From: an uncultured Lachnospiraceae bacterium
Lineage (GTDB): Bacteria; Bacillota; Clostridia; Lachnospirales; Lachnospiraceae
NCBI GenBank assembly: GCA_902794095.1
Contig: CADBFZ010000011.1
Span: 58,655 to 122,654 of the forward strand
Length of the DNA: 64,000 bases
Reading direction: 5' to 3'
This document shows, piece after piece, positions 17,087-25,860 of the stretch; within the stretch, counting starts at the first letter, position 1; each line of letters opens with the position of its first letter. The position numbers were made by a program, and so were the translations under genes. Below the pieces are notes generated by a model. It saw only the letters and a list, made by a program, of their open reading frames with translations. It was not told the DNA's origin and did not search any database.

Positions 17087-18346
17087 TTAAAGGAGTTCCT
17101 GGAAGCCCTTGACGTAAAGGTGTCTGGGAATACCGTCTACCATGATGGGAGAAACATCACCCTGGATAAGAGGTCTTACATAGGTTACGAACTCGCTGGT
17201 AACGTATGTGCCTTCCTTGGTGATCCACTCTCTGGGAACAAGTCTCTCATCGTTAGCGATCTTGTGAACGTCCTTAACTTCGGTACCAGCCTGATAAGGA
17301 TCGTCGGAAAGTCTCTTGAAGACTACCATCTTTCCTGAATCGCCTTCGTCAGCTGCCTTCATTGCGGCACCGCCTACCTCGTATGCTTCGAGGATATCGA
17401 TTCTGGATGCGCAGTGAGAAGCTGCTCTCTGGAGAGTTGAAAGCTCGATAGCTCTGGTCTTGCAACCGATTTCTTTTGCAACAACAGTTGAAAGATAGGT
17501 TGCGGTTCCGGTGAGCTGCTTGTGTCCGAATGCATCGACATACTCAACGCCGTCGGTCATCTCTGATACGTACTTACCCTCTGCGGTACGGATACCTTCG
17601 GATACGCACATAACGATGGACTGCTTGGTCTTAAGGAGTTCCTTACATTTATCAACGAATGCCTTAATGTCGAAAGGAATCTCGGGAAGGTAGATAGCGT
17701 CGGGTCCGTCACAGTCCTCGCCTTTAGCAAGAACGGAAGCACCGGTAAGCCATCCTGCGTTACGTCCCATGATTTCAACGATGACAACCTGGCCGTGTGC
17801 GGTCTCAAGGCTCCATCCGTCGCGAATGATTTCTTTTACGGAAGTACCGATGTACTTAGCTGCTGAGCCGTAGCCGGGAGTATGGTCGGTAAGAGCAAGG
17901 TCGTTATCAATGGTCTTGGGGCATCCGACGAAACGAATCTCGGAGCCGGAAATTATAGCGTAATCGGAAAGCTTCTTGATGGTATCCATCGAGTCATTTC
18001 CGCCGATGTAGATAAAGCAATCGATCTCAAGTTCATCGAGCATCTTGAAGATCTTCTCGTAAAGCTCTTTGTCCTCATTGATGTTGGGGAGCTTGTAACG
18101 ACATGAACCCAAGTAAGCAGAAGGAGTTCTCTTAAGGAGCTCGGCATCGAGTCCGGACTGAATGTGCTCGGAAAGGTCAACGTATCTGCCTTCCATGAAG
18201 CCCTGGATACCGTGTATCATACCGTAGACCTTGGCATATCCTCTATCCTTTGCGGTACGGAACACACCTGCAAGAGAGGAATTGATTGCGGCGGTAGGTC
18301 CGCCAGACTGACCAACAATGACATTTCGTTTCTTAGTTTTACCCAT
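17087..18346 (-). CDS. pfp: PPi-dependent 6-phosphofructokinase
   Basis: A 419-residue phosphofructokinase that phosphorylates fructose 6-phosphate reversibly with pyrophosphate. GQSGGPTAAIN starts the fold. The nucleotide-site motif reads GGNDS (115-119), where ATP-dependent enzymes have GGDGS, and the active-site run is PKTIDND (143-149) with a Lys; both changes are known markers of PPi use. I chose the ATG at 18346 because AAGGA lies 7-8 bp upstream; the ATG at 18352 is almost inside that site. Together with ppdK it supports a PPi-based glycolysis. Confidence 0.93.
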   Translation of the reverse strand: MGKTKKRNVIVGQSGGPTAAINSSLAGVFRTAKDRGYAKVYGMIHGIQGFMEGRYVDLSEHIQSGLDAELLKRTPSAYLGSCRYKLPNINEDKELYEKIFKMLDELEIDCFIYIGGNDSMDTIKKLSDYAIISGSEIRFVGCPKTIDNDLALTDHTPGYGSAAKYIGTSVKEIIRDGWSLETAHGQVVIVEIMGRNAGWLTGASVLAKGEDCDGPDAIYLPEIPFDIKAFVDKCKELLKTKQSIVMCVSEGIRTAEGKYVSEMTDGVEYVDAFGHKQLTGTATYLSTVVAKEIGCKTRAIELSTLQRAASHCASRIDILEAYEVGGAAMKAADEGDSGKMVVFKRLSDDPYQAGTEVKDVHKIANDERLVPREWITKEGTYVTSEFVTYVRPLIQGDVSPIMVDGIPRHLYVKGFQELL

Positions 18347-18453
18347 TTTCATTTCCTTTCTGCGAACTTGATATTTTTGGGAATATACACCCCATGTGCA
18401 ACATTATACAGAATACGACTGCAAAAATCACGAAATATTCTGAATATTTCCGC

Positions 18454-18488
18454 ACAAAAAAAGAGAGCATTTTCTGTGCGAAAATGCC
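18454..18488 (-). terminator. Intrinsic terminator of the Gln-rich protein gene
   Basis: An 8-bp stem (18467-18474 with 18480-18487) extended by G/C mispairs, then a long T run on the minus strand. Confidence 0.88.
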
Positions 18489-18520
18489 CCCTTTTAAAGG
18501 TCATATTTAAATACCGGAAA

Positions 18521-18883
18521 TTACATGTATGCGAGTGATGCTAAAGCTCCGGTAGCTGCAAGAATGATAAAGAGAACAACTATGATTATTAAAAGACAGA
18601 AATATGATCTTGCGAAGTTCTTAACATTCTTATTGGCAGGCGCAAATGACATAACGATAAGAAGGATAAAACCGATAAAGGGAATCGCAAACAAAAGCTC
18701 GTATCCGAAATATCCCCACATAGAGATGGGCTTGTACTCCTCAGGAATCTGAGGTGTCTGATAGAAATTGTTGTACGCAGGCTGCTGCTGATACTGAGCC
18801 TGCTGCTGATAAGGCTGCTGCTGATAAGGCTGCTGCTGATAAGGCTGCTGATAGTTCTGATTGTTCATGTTGTTAGAATCCAT
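18521..18883 (-). CDS. Small membrane protein with Gln/Tyr repeat head
   Basis: A 120-residue protein. The first 45 residues are a disordered, low-complexity head of YQQQP repeats; the rest has two hydrophobic segments (about 58-80 and 92-116) with a short charged turn (APANKNVKNFARSY) between. The topology resembles small DUF4870/CD225-like proteins, but I cannot assign a family or function. It is monocistronic between the PPi-PFK and glycosylase genes, with its own terminator. Confidence 0.75.
   Translation of the reverse strand: MDSNNMNNQNYQQPYQQQPYQQQPYQQQAQYQQQPAYNNFYQTPQIPEEYKPISMWGYFGYELLFAIPFIGFILLIVMSFAPANKNVKNFARSYFCLLIIIVVLFIILAATGALASLAYM
18798..18853 (-). repeat. 15-bp in-frame tandem repeat in the Gln-rich head
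   Basis: The unit aaggctgctgctgat is repeated at 18811-18825 and 18826-18840 with partial copies on both sides; each unit encodes PYQQQ, so copy number changes keep the frame. Confidence 0.85.
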
Positions 18884-18978
18884 TTATAATTCTCCTCTCC
18901 AGAATCATATTCGGGATATCCCCGTAAATAAAATAAAACGCTGCATATAAAATGTAAAGTGAATGCCATATTTGGCAA

Positions 18979-19815
18979 TTACAATTTACCTCTGTATGCA
19001 AAAATATACTGCTGCATTATACCATTGTAAGGGTGGTATTTTGCAAGCGGAAATTTACCATTATAATGCGTTTCCAGCGCGCGCTGTATCCATACGTCTA
19101 TCGGGAAAAGATCGAGTCTGTGATATCCAAAAAGTGCAGTGCAATTTGCCACTTTTACCCCCACACCCTTAAGAGACATGAGTGTATTTATAAGCGACTC
19201 ATCATCAAGGGTATTTAAGTACTCGAGATCCAATACTCCTCTTGCAAAGTTTTCAGCACACTCATGTATGTAAGGAGCCCTGTATCCAAGGCCGCATGCT
19301 GAAAGTTCATCGGCGCTAAGTTTCATCAGTTCATCCGGTGTAGGAAAATCATACACATCGGTTCCGGGTATCCTACGTCCCACTGTTTCGCATATTCTCT
19401 CAACGCTTGTCTTTATGGCGGGAATGCTTTTTCTCTGAGAGATGATAAATGTGATAAGAGTCTCAAAGGGCTCCTGATATATGATCCTTATGCCCTCTCC
19501 GGTCTTTGCGGCTTCGGTCAAGAACTTATCTTTCTTATCAGGCATATTTCGGATCTTGGAATAATCAAGTAAGGCATCAAAATACTTCGCCCAGATTTCT
19601 GAGATGTCGCTTGCGGATGTTTTCTTTTTCGAAGAGGAAATAACTTCAAGGTCGATGCCGCCTGCGCTTTCTGTAACGCGTGCGAGCATGCCGAAAGCGG
19701 GGATCAAAAAGCCCTCCCCGTCCGGTATCCATCTGAAGCACTGTCCCGACCTTTCTGTTTTATCCAGGTCTATTCCGCCCTTCAGTTCAATATGAATTTT
19801 GTCGGATGATTTCAT
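18979..19815 (-). CDS. 8-oxoguanine DNA glycosylase, Ogg1-like
   Basis: A 278-residue base-excision repair enzyme of the helix-hairpin-helix superfamily. The hairpin and catalytic Lys lie in LKGVGVKVANC (K221), and the activating Asp in FPIDVWI (D240). The first 110 residues (QCFRWIPDGEGF) form the N-terminal Ogg domain that contacts the flipped base; QRKSI near 127 is another conserved strand. Expected role: excision of 8-oxoguanine with AP-lyase activity. It starts 6 bp after the lipase-like gene and is probably co-transcribed with it. Confidence 0.88.
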   Translation of the reverse strand: MKSSDKIHIELKGGIDLDKTERSGQCFRWIPDGEGFLIPAFGMLARVTESAGGIDLEVISSSKKKTSASDISEIWAKYFDALLDYSKIRNMPDKKDKFLTEAAKTGEGIRIIYQEPFETLITFIISQRKSIPAIKTSVERICETVGRRIPGTDVYDFPTPDELMKLSADELSACGLGYRAPYIHECAENFARGVLDLEYLNTLDDESLINTLMSLKGVGVKVANCTALFGYHRLDLFPIDVWIQRALETHYNGKFPLAKYHPYNGIMQQYIFAYRGKL

Positions 19816-19820
19816 TGGAA

Positions 19821-21182
19821 TCAGAATCCTTTTTTCTTGAGATCAGCAACGAGCTGAACATAGAATTCCCTGACATCGTAGCCGGGAATATTTTCACGAT
19901 TAAGATCGATCACATCGCCGTGTGAAATTCCTCTTTTGCCGGGAGCGGTTATGAGATGGAAGTCGCTTCCCCAGGAGAATGAACCTTCACCAACAAGTCC
20001 GTCGTTTCCGCCGTCAAATGCGTTAACGAGTCCGTATGTCATATTAAGAGGGAACTGGCCCCCGCGATGATTCTTAAGAAGCGATCCGTAGCTCTGGATG
20101 TAGACGCCTTCGGGATCTTTAACCTTCTCATTAAACTCTGCGCAAAAAGAATGCGTAAGGTTCTGACACGCCACAATAAAGTCAGGATTGTAATCTCCGA
20201 GTTTGGAAAGTGCTTTGTTATATGCCTTGGCAACAACCTGCTGAGGCTTCTCGGGAATCTTGCCGAGTAAGTAATCCGCAAATTCACATCCTCTGTGAGG
20301 AGTGTTGATGGTAGTAAGGGATGCAACTCTCTTTGCAATCTCGGGATCCGTCATTGCGCTTCTTGCATCAAGGCCGCCCTTGGAATGAGCGATGATATTA
20401 ACCTTCTCACATCCTGTGGTTTCTGTGATCTCTTTTATCTTACGCGCTACTTCAAGACCGCAGGATTCAACGGATGCCGCAGACTGCTGCTCACCGTAAT
20501 AATATGTGCAGCCGTTTGCAAAGAGCTCTCCGGGAATTCTTCCCCAGTAATCGAAATATTTAAAGTCCCTGAAAAAGACACCGTGCAGGAGAAGTACGGG
20601 ATACTTGGTTGCACAGATTCTGTCTGCCTTTCTCTGCTCGTTGAGAATTGCTTTATCATTCTCAAACATAACTTCATCTAAAGTAATACGGATCATGATT
20701 CCGAGAACTATAAGATTTAACGGGAAAATAAGACCGCAGAGAATTCCTATAACTCTCATCTTGATGCCGAGCTGAACGCTGGTCAGATAGATACGGATAA
20801 TTCCGATCCAGAAAGTTATGGATAAGAATACGGATGCAATAACGATATGGGAAGTGATCTTTCCCCAGCCCCGGTCTGTTATATTTTTGAACACAAAAAG
20901 TTCGAGCACCGTATAGATGATCGTAATAACCAAAGCTTCAAGAAAGATTCTCAGCTGAATATTGCCGAACCAGAGCTGTTTGACCCTGCCGTCTCTTACG
21001 TCCTTCGTGCATGCTCCCGGCCACAGCCAGAAGAAAAAGCACATGCCGATTGCAAGTATCATGACGATAGAATCATAAGCCCCTGAGGCAAGCAGAAATA
21101 CAGAGTTTGATGCCAATAGGAGCACAAACAGAATCAACAGATGATATATGATTCTGATAATTGTATGAATAGTATTTTTCAC
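19821..21182 (-). CDS. Membrane-anchored alpha/beta hydrolase (lipase-like)
   Basis: A 453-residue protein with four to five transmembrane helices in the first 180 residues and a C-terminal alpha/beta hydrolase. The oxyanion region is VLLLHGVFFRD, the nucleophile elbow AHSKGG, and TINTPHRGCEFAD follows as in triacylglycerol lipases and LipA-type esterases. The late GISHGD supplies the likely catalytic His. A membrane-bound lipase facing either side is possible; the substrate is unknown. It is the second gene of a three-gene cluster (PGDYG-like protein, lipase, glycosylase). Confidence 0.85.
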   Translation of the reverse strand: MKNTIHTIIRIIYHLLILFVLLLASNSVFLLASGAYDSIVMILAIGMCFFFWLWPGACTKDVRDGRVKQLWFGNIQLRIFLEALVITIIYTVLELFVFKNITDRGWGKITSHIVIASVFLSITFWIGIIRIYLTSVQLGIKMRVIGILCGLIFPLNLIVLGIMIRITLDEVMFENDKAILNEQRKADRICATKYPVLLLHGVFFRDFKYFDYWGRIPGELFANGCTYYYGEQQSAASVESCGLEVARKIKEITETTGCEKVNIIAHSKGGLDARSAMTDPEIAKRVASLTTINTPHRGCEFADYLLGKIPEKPQQVVAKAYNKALSKLGDYNPDFIVACQNLTHSFCAEFNEKVKDPEGVYIQSYGSLLKNHRGGQFPLNMTYGLVNAFDGGNDGLVGEGSFSWGSDFHLITAPGKRGISHGDVIDLNRENIPGYDVREFYVQLVADLKKKGF

Positions 21183-21188
21183 TTCTTT

Positions 21189-21479
21189 TTACTTCACTTC
21201 TTCGTAACGAGAGAAGATCTTATCTTCGCCGCAGACATGCTTGGTGCCGTCGGAATCAATAATGATATAGTCTCCTTCGTTGATAAAAGTCTTTCCCCTT
21301 CTGTGAGATACATAAGGGCAAACAATTGAACCGTCGGGGCGTGTAATCTGAATAAGATTACTGGATGCTATCCAAGTCTTGGTAATAACATCGCTGTAGA
21401 GCTCGAATCCGTCTTCAAGTCCCTTTCCCAACTCAAACTTAAAAACATCAGCTTCAAGAGGCACTCTTCTGCACTTCAT
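21189..21479 (-). CDS. Small protein resembling PGDYG domain
   Basis: A 96-residue soluble protein. Its C-terminal half (INEGDYIIIDSDGTKHV, then DKIFSRYEEV) follows the pattern of the PGDYG domain, found in small bacterial proteins of unknown function. The N-terminal half has no motif I recognise. A clear stop-start spacing of 6 bp to the lipase gene suggests one transcript. Confidence 0.7.
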   Translation of the reverse strand: MKCRRVPLEADVFKFELGKGLEDGFELYSDVITKTWIASSNLIQITRPDGSIVCPYVSHRRGKTFINEGDYIIIDSDGTKHVCGEDKIFSRYEEVK

Positions 21480-21549
21480 GTTTTGCTCCTTTCAGAGTCT
21501 GTTTGCGGGGAACAACTGCCTTATTAGATTATATCTGTTATTTACAGGA

Positions 21550-21576
21550 GTGACAAGTGGGCGTACCCTCTGTCAC
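21550..21576. repeat. GTGACA hairpin
   Basis: Arms GTGACA(A)GTGGG and CCCTCTGTCAC around CGTA, between the PGDYG-like gene and the end of the esterase gene. No T run is seen on the minus strand, so termination is uncertain. It shares arms and centre with the hairpin at 33093-33128. Confidence 0.55.
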
Positions 21577-21580
21577 CAAC

Positions 21581-22684
21581 CTAGAATAGTACCTCGAAAA
21601 ACTTACCCACTTCGATCCATGCCTTCTTGGATTCGGGAATTGCGGTGTATGCCATCTGGAAAACATGGAACATACCCTGATAGACATGGTATCTTACCTT
21701 AACGCCCTCGTCGCGTGCCTTGGCGGCTACGGTTTCGGAATCGGATAAAAGCATCTCATTGGAACCGACCTGTATGAGCATGGGAGGGAAATCCTTGAAA
21801 CTTCCGAATGCAGGTGAGATGTAAGGGTCCTTCTTATCATGATCTCCGGGATATGCGTTGATGTAGATCAGACTCTCCCTTGTCCCTCCGTAGAGAGGAT
21901 CCTTGTCGTAATTATCATCATATGATGCACCGGATGCCGTAAGATCCGTCCAGGGACTCATGGCAATAAGTCCTCCGGGCATAGGCAGTCCGTTATCTCT
22001 TAAATACATGCAAAGGGCCATGGCAAGTCCGCCGCCTGCGCTGTCTCCCGCAACGACGATGTTCTCCGCCTTATAGCCTCTGGTAAGAAGCCATTTGTAA
22101 GATGCCACGGCATCTTCAAGTGCAGCGGGATAAGGATTTTCGGGAGCAACTCTGTAATCGGGGCAAAGCACGTTCATACCCTTACTTACTTCGTTGTACA
22201 GGCCTGCAAATACATAGTAAGCATTTCTGATGGCGCCCATGTATCCGCCGCCGTGAAGCTGTAAAATAACGTGGTCAAGATCGGGGTCTTCTTTGGACGA
22301 AAGCATCTTCATTGTAAAGCCGTCCATCTCAAAACTCGTTACATTAAAAGGCTCAGGCACTGTCCATGCGGGCTCTTTCATCTTCTTCCTGAGTTCACCC
22401 GTCTTAAGGCTCTTGCCCATCAGGGACTCGTTGGAGATATAAGATATCATCCTTGAGAGAACCTTGCCGCGCTGTGATACGCCTGCTGCCTCGCTCTCGG
22501 ACTCAGGCGCTGCCTCAGCTTCCGCTTCAGCTCCCGGCTCCGTCTCATCCTCAAACTCAAAGTCATCCGCAGCTTCTGTCTCATCTCCTGCAATAACTAT
22601 GCTCTCGGGCTCATCATCACTAAGGGGAAGCTCCCTGTATTGATGTTCAAATTTTTTAATCCAGTGGTTTGAAAATAAAGCCAT
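21581..22684 (-). CDS. Alpha/beta hydrolase, HSL-like esterase
   Basis: A 367-residue esterase of the hormone-sensitive-lipase family: oxyanion motif HGGGYMG, nucleophile elbow GDSAGGG, a DPYISPAFG strand with the catalytic Asp region and His in YHVYQGMFHVF. Residues 20-70 form an unusual Glu/Ala/Asp-rich acidic insert. The start overlaps the stop of the DUF6320 gene by one base (TGATG), so it is coupled. It closes an acyltransferase-DUF6320-esterase module, hinting that it removes or trims an acyl ester made by the partner. Confidence 0.9.
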   Translation of the reverse strand: MALFSNHWIKKFEHQYRELPLSDDEPESIVIAGDETEAADDFEFEDETEPGAEAEAEAAPESESEAAGVSQRGKVLSRMISYISNESLMGKSLKTGELRKKMKEPAWTVPEPFNVTSFEMDGFTMKMLSSKEDPDLDHVILQLHGGGYMGAIRNAYYVFAGLYNEVSKGMNVLCPDYRVAPENPYPAALEDAVASYKWLLTRGYKAENIVVAGDSAGGGLAMALCMYLRDNGLPMPGGLIAMSPWTDLTASGASYDDNYDKDPLYGGTRESLIYINAYPGDHDKKDPYISPAFGSFKDFPPMLIQVGSNEMLLSDSETVAAKARDEGVKVRYHVYQGMFHVFQMAYTAIPESKKAWIEVGKFFEVLF

Positions 22685-23349
22685 CAGATAAAGAATCTCC
22701 TCTTAAGCTCTTCGGATGCTCTCTTGCCTCCGAATATAACCGTTCCCGCAAAAAGAATACCGGATGCAGCCATGGCGATAAGCACAAGAACCGGAACTCT
22801 TATTACATCCAGTCTCAAAAGAATGAACAGTACTATGCTCCATGCAATGTTAAAAAGCTGAAGGGATATATAGCTCTGCCAGTTTCTGTGATTGATGATC
22901 ATAAGGCCGATACAACTTACGTTCAGGAATATGACAGATGAAGGAAGGGTATAGTCCAGTGACCATCTGTTGTATCCCGTAAAGTAATCGATACCGATCA
23001 GGATGAGTACGACAGAGATCGTAAGGAACAGTGTCTTAAACATGTATCCTATCTTATCCGTAATGGACATATAGATCGTAACGTTCACATACAAAAGGAT
23101 CAGCCCGACTACGATGGTCCAGTTAAAGATATCCGCTCCCATGTACAGAGCTATAAGCATTCCCGCCATCGCACATATGGATAGGAAGAGCACGATCCTT
23201 CTGATGGTTCTCCATACCTTAACGGTTGCTTCGGGATCAGGGTAGAGGTTCTCTCCTTTTACTCCGTCATCTTCCAATACGCATCTGCAAAAAGGACATC
23301 TGTCCGTATCGTCCGTAATATGCACTTTGCATTTCTTACACTCAGCCAT
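22684..23349 (-). CDS. DUF6320-type zinc-ribbon membrane protein
   Basis: A 221-residue protein with an N-terminal zinc ribbon (CKKCKVH and CPFCRC, residues 4-22) and six hydrophobic helices from about 45 to 205. This arrangement beside a condensation-type acyltransferase corresponds to DUF6320 as I know it. The ribbon should be cytosolic. It overlaps the acyltransferase gene by 8 bp upstream and the esterase gene by one base downstream, so the three proteins are made together. Confidence 0.8.
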   Translation of the reverse strand: MAECKKCKVHITDDTDRCPFCRCVLEDDGVKGENLYPDPEATVKVWRTIRRIVLFLSICAMAGMLIALYMGADIFNWTIVVGLILLYVNVTIYMSITDKIGYMFKTLFLTISVVLILIGIDYFTGYNRWSLDYTLPSSVIFLNVSCIGLMIINHRNWQSYISLQLFNIAWSIVLFILLRLDVIRVPVLVLIAMAASGILFAGTVIFGGKRASEELKRRFFI

Positions 23350-24607
23350 AAAATACTCCGTTCGTGGTTACGCTAACCTTGATTCCGTCCTCTGCGAGCT
23401 GCTTAACCAGAGTTCTTTCGATGGAAGTATCTTCCAGTATCGTAGAGACGGTATATACGAAATCATCGCCGTATGAAAGCACGGTACCCTTGATCTCCTG
23501 TCCGATGCTCATGGCGATATTTGCGGTAAAGCCCTTAACGTACTTTTTGTACTCATCAAGGATCTTGATATTACCGATGTTGGTAACGGTAGTGGTATTA
23601 GCCGTAGCAGATTTGGTATATACAAATCTGATGGCAAGATTCTTGATTCCCAAAGGCACTGCCCTTAAGAATGGATTCATCTGGTTTGATACGGAATAGC
23701 TGAAGAGATCCTCAAGGTGCTCCTTATTGATCTGCTCCCTGAGAGTTGTCTTACATATATCCAGTATCTGCGCAAAAGAATACTCTTCTTCCACGTCCGC
23801 AATTTCTGCTGAAACTACCGCAAAGAAGTTCTTGGTTGTATAGGAATCAAAGTAAGGCCTTAAGTTAACGGGAACCGCAACTCTGATTGGTCTTCCTTTA
23901 CTTCTTCCCCTGAAGCCGTTCATATAGATCGCATAGGCGGTAAGAGCGACCATATACTCATTTATGGATACTCCGTATTCGTGAGTAACCTTCTTAAGCT
24001 CCTGAACGGACATGGTAAGGTGCATGAGTCCGAACTCACCGTCCGGGAGATGTTTTCCTTTTACAAGATATGCTTTCTTCGCAACAAATCCGTTGGGCTT
24101 GGCGGACTTATAGTTTCTTACGAAGCTGTCCTCTTTATTAAGTGAGGTATCGGAACTTAATCCGTCGCCTTCAAACTCATCGGGATGTGCAAGTCTAAGG
24201 TACTGGTAAGCAAGTTCCCTGATGAAGTTAATTCCGCCCATTCCGTCGGTAAGTGCGTGGAATACCTCAAGGTTGATCCTGCACTTGTAATAAGTAACCC
24301 TGAAAAGATATGAGTGGTTTCTGTTGGGTCTTATGAATCTGCAGGGAAAACCTGCCTCCTCCACAACTCTGGGAGCGGGCTTTCCGTTCTCCTCAAAATA
24401 GAACCAAAAGAAACCCTTCCTGAGTCTTACATTAAATCCGTCGATCTTAGGAAGAAGTATATCCAGTGCTTTCTGTAGGGTTGCTTTATCTATTTCCTCT
24501 GTCAGGATGATGGAGATCCTGTAAGTGCTGGTCATATTTTCACCGGCAATCGAAGGAAAAAGATATCCCGTATTATCCAATCTGTCCCATCTGATACGTT
24601 TTTCCAA
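23342..24607 (-). CDS. Condensation-type acyltransferase (alcohol acetyltransferase-like)
   Basis: A 421-residue CoA-dependent acyltransferase-fold protein. The catalytic motif appears as FHALTDGMGG, the HxxxDG form seen in alcohol acetyltransferase/condensation domains; later VPVNLRPYF matches the conserved second-subdomain strand. It probably transfers an acyl group to an unknown hydroxyl acceptor. The start is taken as the TTG at 24607: GAAGGA lies 7 bp upstream and it begins four bases after the upstream stop. The ATG at 24661 would overlap the upstream gene by 50 bp. Confidence 0.85.
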   Translation of the reverse strand: MEKRIRWDRLDNTGYLFPSIAGENMTSTYRISIILTEEIDKATLQKALDILLPKIDGFNVRLRKGFFWFYFEENGKPAPRVVEEAGFPCRFIRPNRNHSYLFRVTYYKCRINLEVFHALTDGMGGINFIRELAYQYLRLAHPDEFEGDGLSSDTSLNKEDSFVRNYKSAKPNGFVAKKAYLVKGKHLPDGEFGLMHLTMSVQELKKVTHEYGVSINEYMVALTAYAIYMNGFRGRSKGRPIRVAVPVNLRPYFDSYTTKNFFAVVSAEIADVEEEYSFAQILDICKTTLREQINKEHLEDLFSYSVSNQMNPFLRAVPLGIKNLAIRFVYTKSATANTTTVTNIGNIKILDEYKKYVKGFTANIAMSIGQEIKGTVLSYGDDFVYTVSTILEDTSIERTLVKQLAEDGIKVSVTTNGVFYG

Positions 24608-24611
24608 GTTA

Positions 24612-24875
24612 TTATCCTTCCACGATGAGGTATCTTCCGTCTCCGATCTCAAAAACCTCATCTGCGCTTAATATATCCCCTGCTTCGGGGCTCTCAAGGT
24701 CCACACCTTCTTCTTCGAAGTACTCTTTAACTTCGTCAGCGGAATTTACGACCTGAGCCATAAGTTCCTCAAGAAAGTCCCTTGCTTCTTCTTTGGTTGT
24801 TGCAACTTCCTCATCAAAAAGCTGCTTCTGATTCTTTAAGAAAACTTCAAGAACCTTGTCATCATACATATCCAT
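24612..24875 (-). CDS. Small acidic protein, unknown function
   Basis: An 87-residue, strongly acidic, mostly helical protein (DEEVATTKEEARDFLEELM) ending in a short beta-like GDGRYLIVEG. No cysteine, signal or membrane segment. GGGGAG stands 8 bp before the ATG, a strong ribosome site. It lies 16 bp after the dus gene and 4 bp before the acyltransferase start, so it belongs to the maf-dus-acyltransferase operon. I do not recognise it. Confidence 0.75.
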   Translation of the reverse strand: MDMYDDKVLEVFLKNQKQLFDEEVATTKEEARDFLEELMAQVVNSADEVKEYFEEEGVDLESPEAGDILSADEVFEIGDGRYLIVEG

Positions 24876-24891
24876 ATAATTCTCCCCTTTA

Positions 24892-25860
24892 TTACAGCAA
24901 CTGTGAATTGCGTATAAACTGTCTCATGCACACTCTGTAGCTTTCTACGGTATCTGCCTTGCTCATTTCCTTGAATCCTTTTTCATTTCCGGAAAAAGCC
25001 GGCTTTGCAAGATTCCACAGATCCTTCATCTTCGCCAGAATATGCTTATCGTTATTAAGAGTAGCGGCATATCCGTTAAGGAGTGCTTCCATGTAGTTTA
25101 AGTACTCCTCATTATCTACGCACTTTCCGCCTTTGATCCTCCTTGCAAGTGAAGGATCCGCAAGGAGTCCTCTTCCTATCATCACGGCATCAAGCTTAGG
25201 GTATGCCTTGGTTATTGCTTCATAGTCTTCCGGTGTTTTTATATCACCGTTATATACGACACCGATTCCTGCCTCGGTAAGCGCATCATACATGTAGGAA
25301 AATGCATCAAGGTTTGTGCTTCCCTCATACATCCTTACGCGGCTTCTGGGATGGATTATGACCTGTTTTACGGGATGGGCAAGTATGAGATCCGTTAACT
25401 GCCTATGCTCATCTTCCGAGTAAAATCCTATTCTGGTCTTAATGGAGATGTCGGGTACCGGGCGGTTCTCTATTTCATACAGAAGTGAAAAGAGTTCGTC
25501 CATGTACTCTTTAAGGAACTGCTTATCCTTGAGCATTCCGGATCCTTTGTTCTTGGAAACAACGGTACCGGAAGGACACCCCATATTGATATTGATCTCT
25601 TTGTATCCGTATTTACCTGCTATATTAAAAATATAACCGGCGCTCTGCTCTGCGGAATTTGAGATGATCTGCGGAACAAGGTTAAGGCCTTCGTTGAGAG
25701 CCGGATCTATATCCTTCTTCTCTTTCTGGTTAAGGCTGTAGTTTTCATTGGTCGAGATAAAAGGAGTAAAGTATTTATCGCATCCGCCGAAAAACTCGTT
25801 GTGAAGAGTTCTGAGTAGCGGCGGTGTCATTCCTTCCATCGGGGCAAAATATATATCCAT
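24892..25860 (-). CDS. dus: tRNA-dihydrouridine synthase
   Basis: A 322-residue FMN enzyme that reduces uridine in the tRNA D-loop. It opens with the barrel strand FAPMEGMT, has the catalytic cysteine at 95 in NINMGCPSG, then IKTRIG, IIHPRSR and VVYNGDI, and the FMN phosphate loop MIGRGLLADP. The ATG at 25860 overlaps the maf stop by one base (TGATG); a TTG one codon upstream is less likely. Confidence 0.94.
   Translation of the reverse strand: MDIYFAPMEGMTPPLLRTLHNEFFGGCDKYFTPFISTNENYSLNQKEKKDIDPALNEGLNLVPQIISNSAEQSAGYIFNIAGKYGYKEININMGCPSGTVVSKNKGSGMLKDKQFLKEYMDELFSLLYEIENRPVPDISIKTRIGFYSEDEHRQLTDLILAHPVKQVIIHPRSRVRMYEGSTNLDAFSYMYDALTEAGIGVVYNGDIKTPEDYEAITKAYPKLDAVMIGRGLLADPSLARRIKGGKCVDNEEYLNYMEALLNGYAATLNNDKHILAKMKDLWNLAKPAFSGNEKGFKEMSKADTVESYRVCMRQFIRNSQLL

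Noticed and set aside
18798-18853. Tandem 15-bp repeat, considered as CRISPR or VNTR
   Set aside because: No spacers; the repeats are in frame and encode PYQQQ in a real gene.
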